Shown piece after piece: positions 1 through 6,000 of a stretch of 7,182 nt of DNA. Position numbers and translations under genes: made by a program. Positions within the stretch are counted from its first letter, which is position 1; each line of letters opens with the position of its first letter. Location of the stretch: positions 2,966 through 10,147 of the forward strand of contig PLMF01000180.1 in assembly GCA_003142355.1 (NCBI GenBank). Reading direction: 5' to 3'. Source of the DNA: Bryobacterales bacterium. Its GTDB lineage: Bacteria > Acidobacteriota > Terriglobia > Bryobacterales > Bryobacteraceae. The notes under the pieces are model-generated. The model did not search any database. It was not told the origin of the DNA and worked only from the letters and a program-made list of their open reading frames with translations.

Positions 1-1
1 C

Positions 2-1375
2 ACCCGCTTGCAGGCCACCGGCGCCATCGCTCAAAACGTGGAACTGGAAAAGATGGAGTTGGAAGAGGGCGCCCTGTTCCTGCTCCGGCGGGCCAAGGTG
101 ATAGCCTCGGACGCGCCGCTCGACGCCGCTTCCGAGGCCGACCGAAAGCCGGCCAGAGAAATCACCGAGGAAGTCGCTGGCCTGCCTCTGGCGCTGGACC
201 AGGCGGCGGCCTATATCGAAGAGACGCCTTCTACGCCGCCGAAATACCTGAAGCTGTATCGCACCGAGGGCGCCACGCTTCGCGCACGCCGCGGCAGTCT
301 GGCCACGGAGCACGATTCGGTGACGATTACTTTTTCCCTGGCTTTTGCCCAGGTGGAAAAGGCGGACCCCGCGGCTGCCGACCTGGTCCGGGCCTGTGCG
401 TTCCTTGCGCCGGATGCCATCCCCGAAGAAATCTTCACCCAAGGCGGCAAGGAACTGGGCGGGCCGCTGGCGCACGTCGCCGGGAAGCCGCTTGCGTGGG
501 ACGCAGCCGTCGAAGCGGCGGGAAGGTTCCGCCTCATCCGCCGAAATGCCGCCAACGACACCCTCAACATTCACCGCCTGGCGCAAGAGGTCTTGAAAGA
601 CGGGATGGACGCGCCGACCCGCCGCGTATGGGCCGAGCGGGTGGTGCAGGCGTTGAGTAGGGTATTTCCTTCCCCGGAATTCCAAAACTGGTTCCAGTGC
701 GAGCGGCTGATTCCCCACGCAATAGTCGCCGGCCGTCTGGCGGAAGATTTCGGATTGGACTCCCTGGCAGCAGCCCTTCTTCTCAACAAGAGCAGTTACT
801 ATCTCAATGAGCGCGCGCGGTACGCGGAAGCCGAGCCGCTGTTCCGACGCGCCCGGGCCATCTACGAAAAGGCGCTGGGGCCGGACCACCCCTACACCGC
901 CACGAGCCTCAACAACCTGGCGGGGCTCTACGAAAACCAAGGCCGCTACGGGCAAGCCGAGCTGCTGTACCAGCGCGCCCTCGCTATCCGCGAAAAAGCT
1001 CTAGGGCCTGCCCATCCCGATACCGCCCAAAGCCTCGATAACCTGGCGTTGCTCTACAATTACCAGGGCCGCTACGGGGAAGCCGAGCCGCTGCACCAGC
1101 ATGCCCTCGCCATTTACGAAAAAGCGCTGGGGCCAGACCACTCCGAAACCGCTACCAGCCTCAACAATCTGGCGTTGCTCTACAAACGCCAAGGCCGCAA
1201 CGTGGAAGCCGAGCCGCTGTACCAGCGCGCCCTCGCCATCAGAGAACAAGCGCTGGGGCCCGACCACCCCAAGACCGCCCTCTGCGTTCGCAACTACGCC
1301 CAATTCCTCCGGAAGCGCGGCCGTGCGGCTGAAGCCGAAAAGCTGGAAGCGCGGTTCAAGGCCCCAGGGCGATAA
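2..1375 (+). CDS. NB-ARC/TPR (STAND NTPase-like) protein, 5' end missing
   Basis: The reading frame is open to the left edge, so the protein begins outside the window; the TTG at 8 is not a credible start. Numbering from that TTG codon, the first 30 residues (preceded by Thr-Arg) resemble the end of an NB-ARC NTPase core. A GLPLALDQAA motif follows at about 58-67 and is the GLPL motif of the ARC subdomain. IHRLAQ at 188-193 sits where NB-ARC proteins carry the MHD-like sensor histidine. From residue 275 there are four TPR units of exactly 42 residues with the kinesin-light-chain-like pattern AEPLYQRALAI...LGPDHP...SLNNLALLY..QGRY. The P-loop and Walker B are upstream and cannot be inspected. 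Such proteins are nucleotide-controlled switches in signalling, regulated assembly or immunity, with the TPR part sensing or binding a partner; the N-terminal effector that would reveal the role here is not visible. It ends 12 bp from a convergent antitoxin gene. Confidence 0.85.
   Translation, partial: TRLQATGAIAQNVELEKMELEEGALFLLRRAKVIASDAPLDAASEADRKPAREITEEVAGLPLALDQAAAYIEETPSTPPKYLKLYRTEGATLRARRGSLATEHDSVTITFSLAFAQVEKADPAAADLVRACAFLAPDAIPEEIFTQGGKELGGPLAHVAGKPLAWDAAVEAAGRFRLIRRNAANDTLNIHRLAQEVLKDGMDAPTRRVWAERVVQALSRVFPSPEFQNWFQCERLIPHAIVAGRLAEDFGLDSLAAALLLNKSSYYLNERARYAEAEPLFRRARAIYEKALGPDHPYTATSLNNLAGLYENQGRYGQAELLYQRALAIREKALGPAHPDTAQSLDNLALLYNYQGRYGEAEPLHQHALAIYEKALGPDHSETATSLNNLALLYKRQGRNVEAEPLYQRALAIREQALGPDHPKTALCVRNYAQFLRKRGRAAEAEKLEARFKAPGR
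830..1333 (+). repeat. Four tandem 126-bp TPR-coding units
   Basis: Units begin at 830, 956, 1082 and 1208, each with gccgag(c/t)(c/t)gctg, so the period is exactly 126 bp (42 codons). Long runs match between units, for example the stretches coding for QRALAI and for ALGPDHP. Unit 4 diverges in its second half (ALCVRNYAQFLRKRGRAAEAEK), which looks like a capping repeat. Nucleotide similarity includes many third positions, which fits fairly recent duplication or gene conversion between units. Confidence 0.9.
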
Positions 1376-1387
1376 CCGCGCCGCGGC

Positions 1388-1789
1388 CTACGCTGCATTC
1401 CCGACTTCAATGATGAGGCGTTTGCCCATCGCCTCCAGCGCCGCCTCGATCTCCTCAAGCCGGGATCGGCGGCGCAAGTCCAGCAGCCGGCGCAGGCGTG
1501 CGGCCTCCCACCCCAGCCGTCGGCTCAAATCGTCGGTGGTCATTCTGCGTGCGCGCATCGCCTGGTAGATCGACAGCTTGGCGGCCACCGTCGGCGACAA
1601 CGCCACCGTACGTTGACCCCTGGCCGGCTGCGACGGACGTGGGATGGGTTCGCGATCCTCGATCCGCGCCGACAGCACCACAATGAGAGCCCCCTCGACC
1701 CGCTCCAGCGCTTCGGCCCGATTGCCGCCGACCGTCATCGCGCCCGGCACATCGGGCGCCATCGCGTTGTGGCCCTCTTGGAAGCTCAC
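1388..1789 (-). CDS. HicB-like antitoxin with C-terminal helix-turn-helix
   Basis: The 133-residue product starts at a GTG. Residues about 11-50 (APDVPGAMTVG, then RAEALERVEGAL and ALSARIEDREPIP in outline) match the second half of the HicB partial RNase-H-like fold. Residues 62-104 (VALSPTVAAKLSIYQAMR, then a TTDDLSRRLGW helix-turn-helix) match the DNA-binding part of long-type HicB antitoxins, and residues 105-129 the usual tail. HicB antitoxins neutralise HicA mRNA interferases and repress their own operon. The N-terminus looks shortened: the first beta strand seems to be coded in part by VKVSF, which extends upstream of the GTG, but that frame meets a stop after about eight more codons and has no ATG. 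No clear Shine-Dalgarno sequence precedes the GTG. No intact toxin lies beside it; a possible toxin tail ends 2 bp upstream. The family call is firm, functionality uncertain. Confidence 0.75.
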   Translation of the reverse strand: MSFQEGHNAMAPDVPGAMTVGGNRAEALERVEGALIVVLSARIEDREPIPRPSQPARGQRTVALSPTVAAKLSIYQAMRARRMTTDDLSRRLGWEAARLRRLLDLRRRSRLEEIEAALEAMGKRLIIEVGNAA

Positions 1790-1791
1790 CT

Positions 1792-1851
1792 TTACAAGAG
1801 CCGCCTCGGGTCAATGCCGAGTTCCTTGCAGAGCTTCTTGAGGAACTCCGG
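1792..1851 (-). pseudogene. Possible C-terminal remnant of a HicA-type toxin
   Basis: On the minus strand a frame reading PEFLKKLCKELGIDPRRLL ends in TAA just 2 bp before the hicB-like GTG. This arrangement is typical of hicA-hicB operons, and many HicA proteins end in a similar helix (roughly LxxILKxLGIspeel). Upstream the frame runs into TRPLSLFF-type low-complexity residues and then a palindrome, with none of the HicA dsRNA-binding-like fold or its conserved histidine. It could equally be a chance open stretch. Confidence 0.25.
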
Positions 1852-1880
1852 AAAGAAAAGGGACAAGGGACGTGTGATGG

Positions 1881-1905
1881 GGAAAATGCGTCTGACCCCT
1901 TTTTC
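1881..1905. repeat. Imperfect palindrome centred on GTCTGAC
   Basis: The arms around T1893 pair as GTC/GAC, then mismatch, G/C, mismatch, AAAA/TTTT, then G-T and G-C. Read on the minus strand it is GAAAAAGGGGTCAGAC followed by GCATTTTCC. It lies in the 118-bp gap between the possible toxin remnant and the 3' end of the dehydratase gene. GGGGTCAGAC-type palindromes occur as dispersed REP-like elements in many GC-rich genomes, but this is the only copy in the window. The loop is a single base, so it works better as a DNA palindrome than as an RNA hairpin, and there is no terminator-like layout. Confidence 0.45.
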
Positions 1906-1912
1906 TTTTTCG

Positions 1913-3181
1913 TTACTTGGCCGGCTCGAACCACGGGGTGTTCGGGACTTGAGCCTTGCGGGCGCCGTCGTCGTTCATCTCTACGCCGATGCCGGCGCGC
2001 TCCGGCAGGGTGATATAGCCCTTCTCGATGATCTCGCCTTCCTTCACCCAGTTCTTCCATAGCGCTGGGGAATCCACCCAGTGCCATTCCTGTATCAGGA
2101 AGTTGGGAATCGCGGCGGCCACCTGGGCTGTGGCCATCATGCCGATGGGCGAAGTCACGGCGTGCGGCGCTACCGGGATGTAGTAGGTGTGCGCCATGTC
2201 CGCAATCTTTCTCGCTTCGAGCAGGCCGCCGCATTTCTGGAAATCCGGCATGATGATGTCCACGGCGCGCTTCTCGAAAATCTCGCGGAACCCGTGCCGC
2301 AGGAAGATGTTCTCGCCGCAGCAGATGGGCGTGCTGGTGGAGGCGCGCACGTCGCGCATGGCGTCGATGTTCTCCGGCGGCACCGGCTCCTCCAGCCACA
2401 TCAGCTTGAACGGTTCCAGCTCCTTGGCAACGCGCTTGGCCGTGCCGGCGTCGTAGCGTCCGTGCATGTCCACCGCCAGATCGATGTTCTTGGGATACGA
2501 ACCCCGGGTGAACGCCACCGTCGCCACCATGCGGTCGATCTCGCCGTTGGAGGCGGTCCAGTTCACGCGATCGAAGCGCGCCGGATCGTCGGCGTCGTCG
2601 ATGTCGATTTTGGCGGCGGTGAAGCCCAGATCCTGGATTTCCTTGATCCGGGCCTTCGACCTTTCGTCTCCCGGAATCATGTCCCGGGCCCCGGAATCGC
2701 AGTAGACGCGCACCCGGTCGCGTACCTTGCCGCCCAGCAACTGGTAGACGGGCAGGCCCAGGGCCTTGCCGGCGAGGTCCCACAGCGCGATTTCGACGCC
2801 GGTGAGCGCGGTGATGTACTGGCCACCCTGCGCGCCCGCGAAGATCCCGGTGGTGCGGATGCGCTCGAAGGCCGCCTCGATGTTCAGCGGGTCCTGGCCC
2901 ACGAGCATGCGCGCAAAGGACCGGATCAGCGGGACATTGCCCTGGGCCGCATCCGTGCTTTCGCCCTGGCCGACGATGCCCTGGTCGGTATACACGCGCA
3001 CGTGTACCTGGTATCCGTGCACGCGCACTTCGGCGGTGCGGATTTCCGTGATCTTCAGCTTCGGCCGCCGGTACGGCGAGCTGGCTTGCTCGACCGCCGC
3101 GGAGATCGAAGGTAATCCCAACATGCCGGTCAGCGGCAACAGTGAACTCTTCACTATGGACCTGCGAGTCAGTTGGTTCAT
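1913..3181 (-). CDS. Tat-exported enolase-superfamily protein, galactonate dehydratase-like
   Basis: The 422-residue protein carries a Tat-type signal (TRRSIVKSS at 5-13, hydrophobic stretch 14-29, likely cleavage after SISAA). The mature part is a full mandelate racemase/muconate-lactonizing-type enzyme: capping domain from about 41, then the barrel. Expected metal ligands are D238 (VDMHGR), E264 (WLEEP) and E290 (CCGEN). H240 in the DxH motif, and H340 (VAPHA) paired with D313 (PDFQKCGG), match the acid/base residues of D-galactonate dehydratase-type enzymes. The second-strand motif is K191-I-D rather than the KxK of true racemases, and QEWH at 364-367 also fits the acid-sugar dehydratase group. 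The likely reaction is dehydration of a sugar acid to a 2-keto-3-deoxy acid, outside the cytoplasm; the substrate cannot be read from sequence. GGAG lies only 2 bp before the ATG, so the site is close but usable. It is transcribed divergently from the glycosyltransferase. Confidence 0.88.
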   Translation of the reverse strand: MNQLTRRSIVKSSLLPLTGMLGLPSISAAVEQASSPYRRPKLKITEIRTAEVRVHGYQVHVRVYTDQGIVGQGESTDAAQGNVPLIRSFARMLVGQDPLNIEAAFERIRTTGIFAGAQGGQYITALTGVEIALWDLAGKALGLPVYQLLGGKVRDRVRVYCDSGARDMIPGDERSKARIKEIQDLGFTAAKIDIDDADDPARFDRVNWTASNGEIDRMVATVAFTRGSYPKNIDLAVDMHGRYDAGTAKRVAKELEPFKLMWLEEPVPPENIDAMRDVRASTSTPICCGENIFLRHGFREIFEKRAVDIIMPDFQKCGGLLEARKIADMAHTYYIPVAPHAVTSPIGMMATAQVAAAIPNFLIQEWHWVDSPALWKNWVKEGEIIEKGYITLPERAGIGVEMNDDGARKAQVPNTPWFEPAK

Positions 3182-3215
3182 GTCTCCACTCTACAACATG
3201 CTATGCTAACTGCGG
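3182..3215. promoter_or_regulatory. 34-bp divergent promoter region
   Basis: Only 34 bp separate the start codons of the dehydratase (-) and the glycosyltransferase (+), so their promoters must overlap each other or the coding sequences. On the plus strand an extended -10-like TGCTATGCT lies at 3199-3207. A start point 6-8 bp downstream would fall almost on the ATG at 3216. No convincing -35 box is present at normal spacing (TTGGTT at 3173 is 23 bp away). The -10 matches four of six consensus bases. Confidence 0.3.
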
Positions 3216-4628
3216 ATGTTCACTCGCCCGCGTAAAGCCCGTGTTTTGTTCGGACTATCCGACATCATCCTGGCTACGCTGGCGTTTGAGGCGGCTTACC
3301 AGACGCGCGCGGTCCTGCATCTGGAACGCACATTCTATCTGACCGTGGAGCGCAAGGCGCTGGTCCTGGGGTTCGCGCTGGTGGCCTGGGTCGCCATCGG
3401 GCTGTGGCTCGGGGTTTACGAAAAGCTCGATTCCGGGCACCCCCGCGTGATTCTGCGCGACACGGCGCGCCAGTGCGCTTCGGGCGCACTGTGCCTGGTG
3501 TTGTTCGAGTACGTGCTGCGCCTGGACCTGAGCCGCTTCTTCCTGGGCCTGTTCTCCGCCTACGCCTGGGTGCTGCTGCTGATGTTCCGGCTCACGGCTG
3601 GGCGCCTGGTGGGAGTGATCCGCCGCGAATTCGCCGCGCCGCATTACGTGATGGTGGTGGGAACCGGGGAGCGCGCCATCCGTATGGCGGAGGCGCTGGA
3701 GCAATCCGCCGAATACGGCGTCCGGTTGCGCGGCTTTCTGAGTGAACAATCGGAGAACGCTCCCGCTGAAATCGCGCTGGGCGCGCTCTACACAGTCCAG
3801 CCCATCGGCGAGTTGCCCTCCATTCTGCGGCAGCACGTGGTCGACGAGATCATCTTCGCCGTGGGCAGCGAGAGCCTGGCCAACCTGGAAGAGGTTTTCC
3901 TGCTCTGCGATGAGGAAGGCGTGCGCACGCGCGTGGCGGTGGATTTCTTTCCGCACGTCAACAGCACGGTTTCGCTCGACCGCTTCGGCTCGACGCCCCT
4001 GCTGACCTTCACCGCGGCCCCCTACGACGAGATCCGCCTGCTGGTGAAGCGCCTCACCGACATCGCCATCGCCGCCGCCGGCATGGTGGCGCTGGCGCCC
4101 TTTGTGGCGGTCATCGCGGTCCTGATCCGGCTCACTTCGCCCGGCCCCGTGATTTTTCGCCAGGTGCGCTGCGGCTTGAATGGCCGCCGCTTCCTGTTCT
4201 ATAAGTTCCGCTCCATGTGCCAGAACGCCGAGGAGCTCCGGCCGGCGCTCGAGCACCTCAACACGCGCGAGACGGTCTTCAAGATTCCGCATGACCCGCG
4301 CCTGACCTCGATCGGCCGCTATCTGCGGAAGTTTTCCATCGACGAATGGCCGCAGTTATGGAACGTGCTGCGCGGCGACATGTCGCTGGTGGGACCGCGT
4401 CCGGCGGTTCCCAGCGAAGTCGATCGGTACCAGCGCTGGCAGCGCCGCCGGCTGCGCATGCGCCCCGGTCTCACCTGCCTGTGGGCCATTTCCGGACGCG
4501 ATAACGTCGATTTCGAAACCTGGATGAGGCTGGATATGCAGTACATTGATAATTGGTCGCTGGCGCTGGATTGGAAGATTCTGCTGCGCACCATTCCCCA
4601 TGTGCTCATGGGGCACGGCGCCAACTGA
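3216..4628 (+). CDS. Polyprenyl glycosylphosphotransferase (exopolysaccharide sugar transferase)
   Basis: The 470-residue membrane protein has hydrophobic segments at about 11-28, 46-68, 84-104 and 108-127, then a CoA-binding-like Rossmann domain (VMVVGTGERA at 145-154), a further hydrophobic stretch at 281-304, and the bacterial sugar transferase domain to the C-terminus. Family hallmarks are visible: SPGPVIFRQVRCG (308-320), FYKFRSM (328-334), the FSIDEWPQLWNVL region with catalytic D376-E377, GDMSLVGPRP (387-396) and RPGLTCLWAISGR (416-428). Enzymes of this family (WcaJ/GumD/PssA-like) transfer a sugar-1-phosphate from a nucleotide sugar to undecaprenyl phosphate at the inner membrane, starting assembly of an exopolysaccharide repeat. 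The donor sugar cannot be deduced. No Shine-Dalgarno precedes the ATG, which may reflect a leaderless message; a GTG at 3241 is a weaker alternative. No other polysaccharide genes are in the window. The phosphoribosyltransferase follows after 11 bp. Confidence 0.92.
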   Translation: MFTRPRKARVLFGLSDIILATLAFEAAYQTRAVLHLERTFYLTVERKALVLGFALVAWVAIGLWLGVYEKLDSGHPRVILRDTARQCASGALCLVLFEYVLRLDLSRFFLGLFSAYAWVLLLMFRLTAGRLVGVIRREFAAPHYVMVVGTGERAIRMAEALEQSAEYGVRLRGFLSEQSENAPAEIALGALYTVQPIGELPSILRQHVVDEIIFAVGSESLANLEEVFLLCDEEGVRTRVAVDFFPHVNSTVSLDRFGSTPLLTFTAAPYDEIRLLVKRLTDIAIAAAGMVALAPFVAVIAVLIRLTSPGPVIFRQVRCGLNGRRFLFYKFRSMCQNAEELRPALEHLNTRETVFKIPHDPRLTSIGRYLRKFSIDEWPQLWNVLRGDMSLVGPRPAVPSEVDRYQRWQRRRLRMRPGLTCLWAISGRDNVDFETWMRLDMQYIDNWSLALDWKILLRTIPHVLMGHGAN

Positions 4629-4639
4629 AAGGGTCAACT

Positions 4640-5254
4640 ATGCACCTTATTCCGACTCAAGAGGAAGTCGTAACCGTACTGCGGGAAACCGGCGCGCTGC
4701 GCGACGGCCATTTCGAATACCCCACGGGTTTGCATTCCAACGAGTATCTGCAAGTCCCGCTGGCCATGCGCTACTACCAGCACCAGCGCATGTTGTCGGT
4801 GGGGCTGAGCCGGCTGTTGCGCGCCAACCCCGAAATCCGGGCCATCGTGCCGCAACTCTCCATCGTCACGCCCATGGCGGGCGGTCTGCCGGTGGCCTAC
4901 GGCGTGTGCGAGGCGATGCGCGCCAAACAGGTCTATTGGGCCGAACGCCAGCACGATGCCGAGCCGCTCCGTTTCCGCCAGTACCTGGAGCCCAAGGCCG
5001 GCGAGCAGGTGGTGATTGTGGACGATATCCTGCGCACCGGCGCCAAGCTGGCGGAGCTGAAAACGCTTCTGGAATCGCGCGGAGCCACCGTGGTTGGGCT
5101 GGCGGTGATTATCTACCAGCCGACGCCACAGACCCTCGGCTTCGGCTCTCTCCCGTTGTACTACCTGGCCAAACTGGAGGCCCGCTACTATGCCGCCGGC
5201 GCCGAGTGCGCGCTCTGCAAGCGCGGTCTGCCCCTGGAAAAGGTCTGGATCTGA
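4640..5254 (+). CDS. PyrE-like (orotate) phosphoribosyltransferase
   Basis: The start is the ATG at 4640, with AAAGGG (4628-4633) 6 bp before it; the frame stays open further upstream, but only inside the preceding gene. The 204-residue product has the orotate phosphoribosyltransferase N-terminal signature ETGALRDGHFEYPTGLHSNEY (residues 16-36, in outline GAL..GHF..xxGLHS). It also has the PRPP-binding motif VVIVDDILRTG at 124-134 and a C-terminal CALCKRGLPLEK (190-201) like the Cys-x-x-Cys tail of several bacterial PyrE proteins. PyrE makes orotidine monophosphate from orotate and PRPP in pyrimidine synthesis. The PRPP motif reads DDILRTG rather than the classical ED.VTTGG, and the flexible loop (ERQHDAEPLRFRQY) has no lysine, so another base or a PRPP-dependent role is possible. 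It is very probably co-transcribed with the glycosyltransferase. Confidence 0.75.
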   Translation: MHLIPTQEEVVTVLRETGALRDGHFEYPTGLHSNEYLQVPLAMRYYQHQRMLSVGLSRLLRANPEIRAIVPQLSIVTPMAGGLPVAYGVCEAMRAKQVYWAERQHDAEPLRFRQYLEPKAGEQVVIVDDILRTGAKLAELKTLLESRGATVVGLAVIIYQPTPQTLGFGSLPLYYLAKLEARYYAAGAECALCKRGLPLEKVWI

Positions 5255-5279
5255 ACCGCGCCGCGGCCGGAGGGAGCGG

Positions 5280-5429
5280 ATGCCGAATTACGAGTTGCTG
5301 TACTTAAGTGCAGAATGTCTCAAACCCGTTACAGAGCGAAGATTTGGCCCGCTGGCAGGGCACATTTCCACAGGCTTTTCCACAGTTTCGTGGAAAACTG
5401 GTAGTACTGGTGCTCCGAGAAGGTGGTAA
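5280..5429 (+). CDS. Small ORF of 49 codons, unknown
   Basis: An ATG at 5280 has a strong GGAGG (5269-5273) with a 6-bp spacer, better than most genes in this window. The product is 49 residues and starts MPNYELLYLSAE. These first nine or so residues recall the N-terminus of ribosomal protein bS6, but similarity does not continue, so this could be a truncated gene start. The second half is low in recognisable features and its DNA coincides with the DnaA-box-like cluster, which argues against selection on the peptide. Not recognised; it may be untranslated. Confidence 0.25.
   Translation: MPNYELLYLSAECLKPVTERRFGPLAGHISTGFSTVSWKTGSTGAPRRW
5364..5397. promoter_or_regulatory. Cluster of three DnaA-box-like 9-mers with an inverted repeat
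   Basis: ATTTCCACA (5364-5372) and TTTTCCACA (5376-5384) lie in the same orientation 12 bp apart, and TTTTCCACG is present on the minus strand at 5389-5397. The second matches the general DnaA-box consensus TTWTNCACA exactly; the other two differ at one base. The second and third also form a perfect 8-bp inverted repeat, TTTTCCAC (5376-5383) and GTGGAAAA (5390-5397), around a 6-bp loop. No T-tract follows, so an intrinsic terminator is unlikely. It could be a DnaA-binding site or an operator for the downstream methyltransferase and kinase genes. Confidence 0.45.
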
Positions 5430-5459
5430 ATTGTTTAGGGTCCGACTGACGTAAGAGTT

Positions 5460-5996
5460 ATGCCAAGACTTGGCCTGCTTGCAATGCTCTGTTGCGCCCC
5501 GCTGGCGGCGCAAGACACGGACGCCGAGAAGCTCGCGCCCTACTATCCCACACCGGAAACGATCGTCGAGACGATGCTGCACCTGGGCGGCCTCAAGGCG
5601 GGTGAGAAGGTGTTCGACTTGGGGTCCGGCGACGGCCGCATCGTCATCATGGCTGCCCAGAAGTTCCATGCCGAGGCCGTGGGCGTGGAGTTGGACGCGG
5701 ACCTCTGGAGGCAGAGCACCGAAAAGATCCGCAAGCTCGGACTGGAAAAGAACGCCCACATCGTCAATGGCGATCTCCTCAGGCAAAACTACAGCTCCGC
5801 GGACCTGGTCACCGTTTACCTGTTGCCGGACCCGATCAATACCAAAGTCCAGCCGCTGCTGGACAAGCAATTGAAGAAAGGCGCTCGAGTAGTGGCTCAC
5901 GATTTCGAGTTCCGGAGCTGGGCGCCCGAAAAGGTCGAAAACATCGCCGACGACGGCGAGGGCCGCAGCCATACGCTGTATCTCTATCGGAAGTGA
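5460..5996 (+). CDS. Exported SAM-dependent methyltransferase-fold protein
   Basis: The 178-residue protein begins with a short hydrophobic segment (LGLLAMLCCAPLAAQ, 4-18) that looks like a signal peptide cleaved near LAA-QD; the cysteines do not form a normal lipobox because the -1 residue is leucine. The mature part is a compact class I methyltransferase: YYPTPETIVETML (28-40), SAM motif I FDLGSGDGRIV (52-62), acidic residues after strand 2 at E77 and D79 (GVELD), NGD at 103-105, and the post-motif strand DLVTVYLLP (115-123). The PTPE plus DLGSGDGRIV combination resembles the protein-lysine methyltransferases related to FAM173/ATPSCKMT and their bacterial relatives. The substrate is unknown. 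Export is puzzling since SAM is cytoplasmic; the segment may be an uncleaved anchor. Only a weak AAGAG precedes the ATG. The sensor kinase starts 4 bp after the stop, suggesting co-transcription. Confidence 0.8.
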   Translation: MPRLGLLAMLCCAPLAAQDTDAEKLAPYYPTPETIVETMLHLGGLKAGEKVFDLGSGDGRIVIMAAQKFHAEAVGVELDADLWRQSTEKIRKLGLEKNAHIVNGDLLRQNYSSADLVTVYLLPDPINTKVQPLLDKQLKKGARVVAHDFEFRSWAPEKVENIADDGEGRSHTLYLYRK

Positions 5997-6000
5997 TCAC

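Noticed and set aside
1374..1388. AACCGCGCCGCGGCC, found identically at 5254-5268
   Set aside because: Both copies follow a stop codon, but a 15-bp match made only of GC-rich palindromic words is weak evidence and the flanks differ.
1455..2783. Long open frame on the minus strand (442 codons) overlapping both the antitoxin and the dehydratase genes
   Set aside because: Its translation is rich in Arg, Gly and His with no domain, and it is the other-frame shadow of the dehydratase gene in GC-rich DNA.
2081..3115. Long plus-strand open frame opposite the dehydratase gene
   Set aside because: Antisense shadow; the dehydratase on the other strand has complete catalytic motifs.
3255..4292. Long minus-strand open frame opposite the glycosyltransferase
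   Set aside because: Antisense shadow with Gln/His-rich low-complexity product and no recognisable domain.
4553..4639. N-terminal extension of the phosphoribosyltransferase from a GTG at 4553
   Set aside because: It would lie inside the glycosyltransferase gene, lacks family similarity, and the ATG at 4640 has a good ribosome binding site.
5376..5400. Intrinsic terminator for the phosphoribosyltransferase operon
   Set aside because: The stem is AT-rich at its base and no T-run follows the second arm.
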